DNA from: Bog-473 sp035483935
GTDB taxonomy: Bacteria > Actinomycetota > Acidimicrobiia > Acidimicrobiales > RAAP-2
Length of the DNA stretch: 6,631 bases
Assembly (NCBI GenBank): GCA_035483935.1
Contig: DATHPK010000163.1
Span: 1-6,631, forward strand
Reading direction: 5' to 3'
Below, one piece after another: positions 1 through 6,309 of this stretch. The position numbers and the translations under genes were made by a program. Positions within the stretch are counted from its first letter, which is position 1, and each line of letters starts with the position of its first letter. Below the pieces are notes generated by a model, which was not told the origin of the DNA, did not search any database, and saw only the letters and a program-made list of their open reading frames with translations.

Positions 1-1269
1 GCCGGCGCGGTGGTGGTCATCGGCGTGGCCATCGTCGTCTTCAGCGGCGGGTCGTCGCCTCCCGCTTCGCATCACGGGGACGCCGGTGGTTCCCCTCACT
101 CGGGGTCGAGCGGTACGGCGGGGGCGTCGCTCACCGGCTTCTTCATCAAGTCGTCCACCCCCGCGACCGGCGCCCAGGACGTCGCCTCCAACGCCTCGAT
201 CTCGGTGACCTTCTCCGAACCGGTGGTCCTGGGCAAGGCCGCGCCGTCCATCTCCCCCGCGTTCGGGGGCAAGTGGGTCATGAGCGGTAAGGACACCCTG
301 ACGTACCAGCTCGACTCGCCCCTCGTGCCGTCGTCGCACGTGGTCGTGACGATCCCCGGCGGCCCGTCCGGGGTCCGAAGTGCGAACGGCGCCAAGCTGT
401 CGGGTTCGACCACCGTCTCCTTCGACGTCGTGGCCGGTGACGAGCTCCGCCTGCAACAGCTGCTGGCGGGGCTCAACTTCCTGCCCGTGAGCTTCGCGCC
501 GAGCGGCCCGGCTCCATCTCGGGCGGACCTGGCGGTGGACCAGGCCGGCGCCTTCGCGTGGCGCTGGCCGGACATGCCGTCCGAGCTGACCTCCATGTGG
601 ACCCAGGGAACCGACAACGAGATCACCCGCGCCGCCGTCGAGGCGTTCGAGACGCAGAACAACCTCACGGTCGACGGCATCGCCGGCCCGGCCGTCTGGA
701 CCGCCCTCATCAACGACACCCTCAACGGCAAGTCCGACGCGACGCCGTACGTCTATGTGTTGGTCAACAAGGCACTTCCCGAGAACCTCACCCTTTGGAA
801 CAACGGGGCGGGCGAGTACGTCGGCATCCCCGTCAACACCGGGATCCCGGGCGCCGACACCACGGACGGCTCGTACGCCGTCTTCGAACACGTGCGCTAC
901 TCCGACATGAAGGGGACCAACGTCGACGGCTCGACCTACAACGACCCCAATGTCCCGTATGCGAGCTATTTCAACGGGGGCGACGCCCTGCACGGGTTCA
1001 TCCGCTCCTCCTACGGCTCGCCGCAGAGCAACGGCTGCGTCGAGATGAGCTATGCGGATGCCGCTCTCGTGTACCCGCTGACCCCGATCGGGACGTTGGT
1101 GACGGTCGTGGGCCCGAACTACGGGTCCGCTCCCCCGCCGACGACCACCACGACCACGACGAGCACGGTGCCGCCGCCACCGACCACGACCACCACGACC
1201 GCTCCGCCACCTCCTGCGGCGTCGACGACGACCGTGCCGCCCTCGACCGGGAACACGCCACCGGGCTAG
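1..1269 (+). CDS. L,D-transpeptidase (YkuD family) with Ig-like and peptidoglycan-binding domains, 5' partial
   Basis: Extracytoplasmic enzyme expected to form 3-3 cross-links in peptidoglycan, or to attach groups to it, through a catalytic cysteine. The frame is open to the left edge, so the true start is outside; residues below count from the GTG at 10. A hydrophobic stretch (1-11) looks like the end of a signal peptide or membrane anchor and is followed by a Gly/Ser linker. Residues 46-140 resemble a bacterial Ig-like (SbsA/Big_5 type) domain. Residues 145-238 look like a peptidoglycan-binding module, with the family phrase VDGIAGPAVWTAL at 221-233. The YkuD domain covers about 246-368, with the catalytic motif from His328 (HGF) to Cys343 (SNGCVEM). 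The more usual form is S-H-G-C-[VI]-[RN], so Asn and Glu replace the common His and Arg/Asn. A Thr/Pro-rich tail ends the protein. The family is clear. The physiological acyl acceptor cannot be read from sequence. Confidence 0.9.
   Translation, partial: AGAVVVIGVAIVVFSGGSSPPASHHGDAGGSPHSGSSGTAGASLTGFFIKSSTPATGAQDVASNASISVTFSEPVVLGKAAPSISPAFGGKWVMSGKDTLTYQLDSPLVPSSHVVVTIPGGPSGVRSANGAKLSGSTTVSFDVVAGDELRLQQLLAGLNFLPVSFAPSGPAPSRADLAVDQAGAFAWRWPDMPSELTSMWTQGTDNEITRAAVEAFETQNNLTVDGIAGPAVWTALINDTLNGKSDATPYVYVLVNKALPENLTLWNNGAGEYVGIPVNTGIPGADTTDGSYAVFEHVRYSDMKGTNVDGSTYNDPNVPYASYFNGGDALHGFIRSSYGSPQSNGCVEMSYADAALVYPLTPIGTLVTVVGPNYGSAPPPTTTTTTTSTVPPPPTTTTTTAPPPPAASTTTVPPSTGNTPPG
1129..1266 (+). repeat. 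Low-complexity Thr/Pro-rich coding repeat (C-terminal tail of the transpeptidase)
   Basis: The last 46 codons are runs of Thr (ACC/ACG) alternating with Pro blocks, with two Thr-rich runs separated by PPPP. At DNA level this is a degenerate ACC/ACG triplet tract, prone to length variation by slippage. Tails like this on secreted actinobacterial proteins usually act as flexible wall-spanning spacers and may be O-mannosylated. That role is inferred. No sortase signal or transmembrane segment follows the tail. Confidence 0.75.
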
Positions 1270-1333
1270 CTGCGTTCTCGTCGGAGGAGTCGCGCAAGTT
1301 TTGGGTGCATTCCGGGTGCCGAGAGGTGGCTTT

Positions 1334-1376
1334 CGTCCCTAGGACGTCAATTGCGGTTCTTTGTCCATTCTTGGAC
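1334..1376. promoter_or_regulatory. Two spaced GTCC/GGAC inverted repeats upstream of the cyclic di-GMP gene
   Basis: Two dyads share the same half-sites. CGTCC-CTA-GGACG (1334-1346) is perfect over 5 bp with a 3-nt centre. GTCCA-TTCT-TGGAC (1363-1376) is perfect over 5 bp with a 4-nt centre. Both contain GTCC...GGAC and lie in the gap between the transpeptidase stop and the GTG at 1487. They could be operator sites or small RNA hairpins in the leader. Neither is followed by a T-run, so they do not look like terminators of the upstream gene. Arms this short can arise by chance in GC-rich DNA, so confidence is low. Confidence 0.3.
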
Positions 1377-1379
1377 CCT

Positions 1380-1395
1380 GGTATCGGCCGATACC
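1380..1395. promoter_or_regulatory. Perfect 16-bp palindrome GGTATCGGCCGATACC
   Basis: The 16 bases read identically on both strands with no spacer, and the symmetry stops at the flanking T on each side. The site ends about 90 bases before the GTG start at 1487. A palindrome with no loop suits a dimeric DNA-binding protein better than an RNA hairpin. The right half contains GCCGATAC, close to the GCCGATAA -10 element of sigma-28/WhiG-type promoters, but there is no TAAA-like -35 box at the usual 15-nt spacing, so a promoter reading is weak. The binding protein is unknown. Confidence 0.5.
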
Positions 1396-1474
1396 TCCAG
1401 CGCAGGTCGAACGTCGGGCTCTGGCCGGTGGTTCTCCAAGCACCCCAGCTGTAGTGCGATCGGTGGTTTACAGC

Positions 1475-1480
1475 GGAGGA
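1475..1480 (+). promoter_or_regulatory. Ribosome binding site deciding the GTG start at 1487
   Basis: GGAGGA ends 6 bases before the GTG at 1487, a near-ideal Shine-Dalgarno match and spacing. It supports this start over the in-frame TTG at 1361, which has no comparable site and would turn the dyad-bearing leader into coding sequence. Confidence 0.85.
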
Positions 1481-1486
1481 ATCGTC

Positions 1487-4246
1487 GTGACACAAGCGCC
1501 CGGGGGAGGCACCGACGCCGAGGGCCAACGCCCTGCTCGGTTCGGGGAAGATGGGGCATCCGAAGAGACGGCCTCGATTGCCTCCCGCGTGCGCGCCGAG
1601 TGGTCGCAGCCCGTCACTCGATTCGCCTTCGCCAGCGTCCTGGCGACCGCCGTGGCCTTGTGGTCGCTGGCACGCGTACACGTCGTCGCCAACCAACCCC
1701 TTTGGCTGCTCGTCACCGCCCTGGGTGTCGGCTACCTCCTGACGTGGGTCGCGCAGATCTCCTACGACGCCTCACCGTCGGCGCGCCGTTCAGGGATACG
1801 AATCGCCTCACAAATGGTGGTCGCCACACTCGTCATGTACTTGACCGGGTGGGGCCCTGCGCTCGCGCTGGGCTACGTGTTCGTCGCCCGCGTCAACCTC
1901 ACCCGCGTGGAGCGCCCTTCCTGGCGGGTCAACGCAGCCTGGGCGGCGGGATGCATGGTGGCCGCGCAGGCTGCAGTGAGCATTGGGGTCGCACCAAGCT
2001 TCGTCGCCAAGCCCGAGGAGTACGGCCTGGCCGCCCTCACGGGGCTGGGAGCGATCATCGTGATCGCGCTTCTGGGCATAACGGCAGAACAACTGGCGAG
2101 GAGCGAGGGATCGCTCGCACGTTCCGAGCGCAGATTGCGCACCACTCTCGAGACCGCGAACGATGCGTACATCGAGATCGACGAGAGCGGCGTGGTGACC
2201 GATTGGAACGTGAACGCGGAGACGCTGTTCGGATGGAGCCGGAGCGAAGCAATCGGGCGCAAGGGAGAGGATCTCGTACTGCCGGCGGACGAGCGGGACA
2301 CGAGCCGTCACGAGGCCGGTCTGACCGAGCTCGCCATCACCGGCGAGGAACCGCTGATGGGGCGACGCTACGAGCTCCTGGGCCAGAACCGCGACGGCCG
2401 GACCTTCCCGATCGAATTGGCGTTCTGGCGGACCAAGGACCCCGAAGGCGTGAGATTCCACGCCTTCGCCCACGACATCACCGCGCGCAAGGAGGCGGAG
2501 GCTGCTCTACGGAAGTCCCAAGAGGAGTTCTACACGCTGTTCGCCCGTCATCCGCACCCCATGTGGGTCTACGACAGCAAGACGTTTCGCTTTGTGGAAG
2601 TCAACGAGGCCGCCCTTACCCACTACGGATACTCCCGCAACGAGTTCCTCTCGATGACGATCGAACAGATCCGACCTTCCGAGGACATCATGCGGCTGAC
2701 GGCCCACTTGAATCTCCTGCGCGAGGACCTCGAGATCTCCGGCCCCTGGCGTCACCAGACCAAATCCGGTGTCGTCATCGAAGTTGACATTGCGTCGCAC
2801 CGCCTGGTCTTCGACGGGCGCGACTGTGTCCTCGTCATGGCCCAGGACATCTCCGAGAGGCGCCGGCTGGAGGACGAACTCCGGCACCAGGCCCTCCATG
2901 ACGTGCTCACCGGGCTGCCGAACCGCCTCTCACTCCTCGAGCGGGCGGAGTTCCTGCTCGCCAGGGCGCGTCCCGATGGTTCGCACATCGCAGCCCTCTT
3001 CCTCGACATCGACAACTTCAAGGAGGTCAACGACTCCTTTGGCCATATCGTCGGCGACGAATTGCTTCAGGCGGTGGCATCGCGTCTTTCCACCGAGGTG
3101 GACCAGGCCGACACGGTGGGAAGGATCGGCGGCGACGAGTTCGTCGTCCTTCTGGCCGGTGCGGGACTCGAAGTCGATCCCACGGAGATGGCTGATCGCC
3201 TTCTGACGGCCATTCGTTCCACGCCCTTCTCCGTGGAAGGCAGAGACGTCACGGTGACGGCGTCGATCGGCATCGCAACGGGCGACAACTGCGAGGCGAG
3301 TGACTTGCTGCGCAATGCCGACGTCGCGCTCTACCAGGCAAAGGAGCGGGGGAAGAACTGTTCGGCCTTCTTTCTCCCCGAGATGCAGCTGGCCGTGCAC
3401 GAACGACTGGAGATGGCCATCCAGCTCCACGCTGCCGTCGAGAACAGCGAGTTCGAACTGCTGTACCAACCCGTCGTCGGCCTCGGAGAACTGCAACTCT
3501 GCGGGGTCGAGGCACTGATCCGGTGGCGGCATCCGACCCTGGGGCGGGTCTCGCCCGATCGTTTCATCCCCCTGGCCGAAGAGATCGGCGTCATCGACGA
3601 AATCGGCAAGTGGGTGCTGGACGAGGCCTGTCAGCAGGCGGCACAGTGGCGCCGGTCCCATCCGTGGATGACCGTTGCGGTGAACGTGTCCGCCGTCCAA
3701 CTGGTCAGCGATCGATTCGTCGACTTCGTCCGGGATGCGCTGGCGTCGAGCGGCCTGGATCCCCAGGGCCTCGTGCTCGAGATCACCGAGTCGATCCTGA
3801 TGGAGGACGGGGACGCATCGGTGCGCCGACTCCGGGAACTCCGCTACCTCGGGGTCCGCCTCGCGCTCGACGACTTCGGCACCGGGTTCTCGTCACTCAG
3901 CTACCTCCGCCAGCTCCCCGTGGACACCATGAAGATCGATCGCTCCTTCATGTCGACCGTCACGACGTCCTCGCAGTCGGCCGCCCTGGTTCACACCTTG
4001 ATCCAGCTGGGCCAGGCCCTCAACCTCGAGGTCATTGCAGAAGGCGTGGAGCGGATCGATCAGTTGCGAGCCCTCCAAGAGGCTGCTTGCCCGAAGGCAC
4101 AGGGCTTCCTGTTCTCGCGGCCGGTGCCGGTGGAGGGCATCGACCGCCTCCTGGGTTCGGGCCGGTCGATGCAGGTCTCCCCCCCTGACGAACTGATGCC
4201 TGCTCGTCGAGCGGTGGACGATCGGCTCGCCGTCGTCGCCACCTGA
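1487..4246 (+). CDS. Membrane-bound PAS-PAS-GGDEF-EAL cyclic di-GMP synthase/phosphodiesterase
   Basis: A 919-residue signalling protein of the inner membrane that should synthesise (GGDEF) and hydrolyse (EAL) cyclic di-GMP under sensory control. Residues about 44-204 hold five or six hydrophobic segments (a MASE-like membrane sensor, type not recognised). A charged helix (200-224) leads to PAS1 (about 213-336) and PAS2 (about 343-458). The GGDEF domain (about 461-628) starts with DVLTGLPNR, has LDIDNFKEVND near 506-516 and GGDEF at 548-552, preceded by Arg-Ile. At the I-site position (RxxD, five residues before GGDEF) there is DQAD, so the inhibitory arginine is absent. The EAL domain (about 635-890) has EAL at 675-677 and the expected metal or substrate residues Asn733, Glu765, Asp795-Asp796 in DDFGTG, Lys816, Glu852 and Gln872. 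Both domains therefore look catalytically competent; which activity dominates cannot be told. The start is set by GGAGGA at 1475. The gene ends convergently with the minus-strand TPR gene, 75 bases away. Confidence 0.95.
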   Translation: MTQAPGGGTDAEGQRPARFGEDGASEETASIASRVRAEWSQPVTRFAFASVLATAVALWSLARVHVVANQPLWLLVTALGVGYLLTWVAQISYDASPSARRSGIRIASQMVVATLVMYLTGWGPALALGYVFVARVNLTRVERPSWRVNAAWAAGCMVAAQAAVSIGVAPSFVAKPEEYGLAALTGLGAIIVIALLGITAEQLARSEGSLARSERRLRTTLETANDAYIEIDESGVVTDWNVNAETLFGWSRSEAIGRKGEDLVLPADERDTSRHEAGLTELAITGEEPLMGRRYELLGQNRDGRTFPIELAFWRTKDPEGVRFHAFAHDITARKEAEAALRKSQEEFYTLFARHPHPMWVYDSKTFRFVEVNEAALTHYGYSRNEFLSMTIEQIRPSEDIMRLTAHLNLLREDLEISGPWRHQTKSGVVIEVDIASHRLVFDGRDCVLVMAQDISERRRLEDELRHQALHDVLTGLPNRLSLLERAEFLLARARPDGSHIAALFLDIDNFKEVNDSFGHIVGDELLQAVASRLSTEVDQADTVGRIGGDEFVVLLAGAGLEVDPTEMADRLLTAIRSTPFSVEGRDVTVTASIGIATGDNCEASDLLRNADVALYQAKERGKNCSAFFLPEMQLAVHERLEMAIQLHAAVENSEFELLYQPVVGLGELQLCGVEALIRWRHPTLGRVSPDRFIPLAEEIGVIDEIGKWVLDEACQQAAQWRRSHPWMTVAVNVSAVQLVSDRFVDFVRDALASSGLDPQGLVLEITESILMEDGDASVRRLRELRYLGVRLALDDFGTGFSSLSYLRQLPVDTMKIDRSFMSTVTTSSQSAALVHTLIQLGQALNLEVIAEGVERIDQLRALQEAACPKAQGFLFSRPVPVEGIDRLLGSGRSMQVSPPDELMPARRAVDDRLAVVAT

Positions 4247-4260
4247 AGCGGCAGCCGGTC

Positions 4261-4275
4261 ACGCTCGAAGCGTTT
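4261..4275 (+). terminator. Possible weak hairpin terminator after the cyclic di-GMP gene
   Basis: ACGCT-CGA-AGCGT forms a 5-bp stem with a 3-nt loop, and its last T begins a TTT run. It lies 15 bases after the stop codon of the plus-strand gene. The stem is short and the T-run is only three bases, so this is a tentative call. No better intrinsic terminator is visible in the 75-base convergent gap. Confidence 0.2.
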
Positions 4276-4282
4276 CGCGATC

Positions 4283-4307
4283 CGCGTTGCGCGTTGCGCG
4301 TTGCGCG
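4283..4307. repeat. Tandem heptamer CGCGTTG, three full copies plus CGCG
   Basis: Three identical 7-bp units run head to tail from 4283 to 4303, followed by a partial fourth unit (CGCG, 4304-4307). The tract lies between two convergent stop codons, 14 bases from the end of the TPR gene. It looks like a slippage-prone minisatellite; no function is evident. Confidence 0.8.
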
Positions 4308-4321
4308 GTCGAGCGGTGACG

Positions 4322-5938
4322 TCAGCGGTGGGCCGCCCGCGAGGCGCGCTTCGGGCCAGTACGCCGTTCGGGACCCAGGCTTCGTAGACGCTCGTTGACG
4401 TCGTACGCCCCGGGGTCGCTGCGCCGTATCCGCTCGAAGTACTCACGTGCCCTCGGCACGTCGCCCGCCCGCTCATAGAAGTCGGCCAGGACGTACCACT
4501 GGCGCAGATGCCGCTCCGCCGGGTTGCGCAGGTTCTTGGAGGCACCGGCCGTCGCCAGCATGGAGATGGCGCCGTTGAGATCTCCGGTCTCCGCGAGTGA
4601 CGACGCCGCCACGATGCGCCCCTCGGCCAGGACGTCGGGATCCGGTGAGCTCTGCCGCAGCTCGGTCCACAGTTCGGCCACCTTTTTCGGCTTGCGGAGT
4701 GCGCGCTGGCAGTCCATGAGCTCGGGCAGGTGGGCGGTCGAGTCGCTCATGTCGCCAAAGGTCTGGAGGTGTCTCGCTGCTTCGCGGTATTTGCCGCTGC
4801 GATAGGCAGCGAGGCCGGTGAGCTCCTGCACCGCGGGGACACTTGGGGTCTCGGCGACGACCGGCTTGATCTGGCGCAGCGCGTCCTGGAACCGGCCTCG
4901 CTCATACGCGCTGAAGGCGTTTTCGGCCTGCTCGACGAGTCGTTCCCTATGGGCCTGGGTCGCGATGTCCGCGGCGTTGCGGATCTCCGTCGCGACCTCG
5001 GGTGGGAGGGTCGGGCGGGTGTTCAGCGCGGCGAGGGCGCGGGTGGCCGACTGGCCCGTTGGTGCAGCTGCGGGCCGGGTTCGGGCTCTTGTGGGCTTGG
5101 GCGCCGAGGTGCCGGTACCGGTTCCCGTCCGGTCCGGCGCCGCGGTGCCGCGCGGCGATCGCTTCTTGGGCGGGGCGTCCGCCCACTCGTCCCGGCCGTC
5201 GTCACGGCTCCACGCGACCTGCCGGCGGCCGGTCGGTGCACTGCGACGTGGCTCCTCCCGTCGTGCCGGACGGCCGTCGTCGCCGTCGCCACGGTTGCGC
5301 GTGACGTCGCGGGCGCCACGTCGGGCCACGTTGCCCCACTGCCTGGCCTTCGCCGGCAGCGGTGTTTCTTCCTCGAAGGAGTCGTCGCGTCGGGGGCGAG
5401 GCTGCCCGGATGCCGAGCCGCCGCGTGCGGGTGGGCGCCGAGGGCCGCGGTCCGGACGGTCGTCGCGCCCGGACGACTGTTTCGTTGCGGTTCCCGGCCT
5501 GCCGGTGCCGCCTCTCGCTCCGCCGCTGCGGGGTCGGCGCTCGTCGCCGTCGCGGCGTGGTGGGCGGCCGCCGCCCGTGCTCCGTGGCGCCGACGGCGAG
5601 CGAGATGGGGACCGGGAGTCGTCCCGGCTGCTCGTCCCTGATGGGCGACCCGCTCGTGACGATGTGCTCGATGATCGCGATGACCGCCCCGACGGGGATC
5701 CGCTCCTGCTCCCGCCGGCACGTCCTCCGTAGCTGCCCGATCCCGATCCACCCGATCGTTGCGAACCTCCGCTCGCACGTCCGCCCGCTCCACCCCCACC
5801 CGGGCGACCGGAACGGCTCGGACCGCCGGAGCGGCCTGAGCGACTCCCCTGGGTTGCGCCCCCTCGTCCGCCTGTATTCGGGCGGCTCGGGCGCGCCGAC
5901 GAGGCGCGACGGTTCGGCCGTGGCGACTGCGCGGGCAT
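4322..5938 (-). CDS. TPR-domain protein with a long basic Arg/Gly/Ser/Pro-rich disordered N-terminus
   Basis: A 538-residue protein of unknown function, probably cytoplasmic since no signal peptide or membrane segment is seen. Residues 1 to about 298 are low-complexity, rich in Arg, Gly, Ser and Pro, strongly basic and surely disordered, with several RGG-type triplets. An acidic-to-basic island at about 188-211 (EEETPLPAKARQWGNVARRG) breaks the pattern. Residues about 311-520 are helical and TPR-like: ENAFSAYERGRFQDALRQI (339-357), LTGLAAYRSGKYREAARHL (373-391), and a last repeat near 481-511 (WYVLADFYERAGDVPRAREY). A short basic tail ends it. From memory, the C-terminal part resembles a conserved actinobacterial TPR-like family that includes M. 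tuberculosis Rv1691, but I could not check this. The ATG at 5938 is the first ATG or GTG in frame; an upstream TTG at 6034 lies inside the rRNA terminator. Arg-rich tails with helical repeats suggest RNA or ribosome contact, which is inference. The gene follows an rRNA operon on the same strand. Confidence 0.85.
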   Translation of the reverse strand: MPAQSPRPNRRASSARPSRPNTGGRGGATQGSRSGRSGGPSRSGRPGGGGAGGRASGGSQRSGGSGSGSYGGRAGGSRSGSPSGRSSRSSSTSSRAGRPSGTSSRDDSRSPSRSPSAPRSTGGGRPPRRDGDERRPRSGGARGGTGRPGTATKQSSGRDDRPDRGPRRPPARGGSASGQPRPRRDDSFEEETPLPAKARQWGNVARRGARDVTRNRGDGDDGRPARREEPRRSAPTGRRQVAWSRDDGRDEWADAPPKKRSPRGTAAPDRTGTGTGTSAPKPTRARTRPAAAPTGQSATRALAALNTRPTLPPEVATEIRNAADIATQAHRERLVEQAENAFSAYERGRFQDALRQIKPVVAETPSVPAVQELTGLAAYRSGKYREAARHLQTFGDMSDSTAHLPELMDCQRALRKPKKVAELWTELRQSSPDPDVLAEGRIVAASSLAETGDLNGAISMLATAGASKNLRNPAERHLRQWYVLADFYERAGDVPRAREYFERIRRSDPGAYDVNERLRSLGPERRTGPKRASRAAHR

Positions 5939-5945
5939 CCGGTCG

Positions 5946-5951
5946 AGTCTA
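5946..5951 (-). promoter_or_regulatory. Candidate -10 box (TAGACT) for a leaderless TPR mRNA
   Basis: On the minus strand TAGACT fits the actinobacterial TAnnnT -10 pattern. It ends exactly 7 bases before the ATG at 5938, the spacing expected if transcription starts at the A of ATG. No Shine-Dalgarno sequence is visible before this ATG (the preceding bases are cgaccgg), which agrees with a leaderless message. The -35 region is poor: the best hexamer is CTGTCT at a 16-base spacer. Confidence 0.45.
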
Positions 5952-6030
5952 GGTGTCGCCCTGTTTGAGACAGTTCCGCCCTCGTCACGGGATCGCCGCG
6001 GTGGCGAAATCCGCAATGCTCCCGAGAACG

Positions 6031-6064
6031 ACAAAGTCCCCTCGAGCCAGAGCTCAGAGGGGAC
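6031..6064 (-). terminator. Rho-independent terminator of the rRNA operon
   Basis: On the minus strand an 8-bp stem, GTCCCCTC/GAGGGGAC, is extended inward by GAGC/GCTC around a 4-base loop, with one bulged base. That gives 12 pairs in all, followed by TTTGTCGTT. It begins 15 bases after the 3' end of 5S rRNA, the usual place for the operon terminator, and separates the rRNA genes from the TPR gene downstream. Confidence 0.85.
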
Positions 6065-6079
6065 CTCGTCAATGAGAAA

Positions 6080-6198
6080 TCCCGGCGGCGACCTACTCTC
6101 CCAGGGGGCCTCCCCCCAAGTACCATCGGCGCGGGCGGGCTTAACTGCCGTGTTCGGAATGGGAACGGGTGTTTCCCCGCCGCTATGGCCACCGGAAA
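6080..6198 (-). rRNA. rrf: 5S ribosomal RNA
   Basis: Complete 5S rRNA of about 119 nt. The minus strand carries the conserved loop B/C segment CCCATTCCGAACACGGCAGT, then TTAAGC, GATGGTACTTGG and GGGAGAGTAGGTCG. The two ends form helix I: TTCCGGTGGC pairs with GCCGCCGGGA over 10 pairs, including G-U pairs. This fixes the ends to within a base or two. Helix IV is capped by a strongly GC-rich arm (GGGGGGAGGCCCCC). It is transcribed after 23S rRNA as part of the rRNA operon. Confidence 0.97.
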
Positions 6199-6200
6199 CC

Positions 6201-6254
6201 GTGCGCTCGGCGGGCGTTCTATTCGGGTGTTTTTACCGAAAATAGACGCCGCAC
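6201..6254 (-). other. Large imperfect hairpin in the 23S-5S spacer
   Basis: GGCGTTCTATTCGG (6213-6226) pairs with CCGAAAATAGACGCC (6236-6250) with small bulges, around an A/T-rich loop. GTGC (6201-6204) and GCAC (6251-6254) can extend the stem across an asymmetric internal loop. It lies immediately upstream of 5S in the transcript. A role as a processing stem for maturation of the 5S precursor is likely by position but is inferred. Confidence 0.55.
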
Positions 6255-6256
6255 CT

Positions 6257-6275
6257 GGCTGCGAATATCGCAGCC
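6257..6275 (-). other. Perfect 8-bp hairpin in the 23S-5S spacer
   Basis: GGCTGCGA-ATA-TCGCAGCC is a perfect 8-bp inverted repeat with a 3-nt centre, in the spacer between the 23S 3' end and the larger hairpin next to 5S. No T-run follows on the transcribed strand, so it is not a terminator. It is probably a spacer RNA structure used in processing. Confidence 0.55.
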
Positions 6276-6309
6276 CCTGAGCGTTCCAAAGCGAGCACGA
6301 GCGAAGTAT

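Noticed and set aside
1140..1266. Triplet tract considered as a CRISPR-like or noncoding repeat
   Set aside because: There are no spacers, and the tract is in frame and encodes the Thr/Pro tail of the transpeptidase.
558..1454. Plus-strand 298-codon open frame overlapping the transpeptidase
   Set aside because: It is an Arg/His/Asp-rich frame-shifted reading of a gene with clear motifs in another frame.
1361..1486. Upstream TTG start extending the GGDEF-EAL protein by 42 residues
   Set aside because: It has no Shine-Dalgarno sequence, covers the palindrome, and adds Pro-rich sequence with no recognisable motif, whereas the GTG at 1487 has GGAGGA at ideal spacing.
1351..2787. Plus-strand 478-codon open frame overlapping the GGDEF-EAL gene
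   Set aside because: It is an Arg-rich shadow of the real frame, with no domain and no start signal.
4730..5732. Long plus-strand open frames opposite the TPR gene (about 300 codons each)
   Set aside because: They have no domain, no ribosome site and low-complexity translations; they mirror the repetitive Arg/Gly/Ser codons on the other strand.
5961..5973. CTGTTTGAGACAG as a possible operator
   Set aside because: Only the four outer bases on each side pair, and it matches no operator I know, including the actinobacterial LexA box.
5939..6034. Upstream TTG start at 6034 for the TPR protein
   Set aside because: The codon lies in the T-run of the rRNA terminator, and the first ATG or GTG in frame is at 5938.
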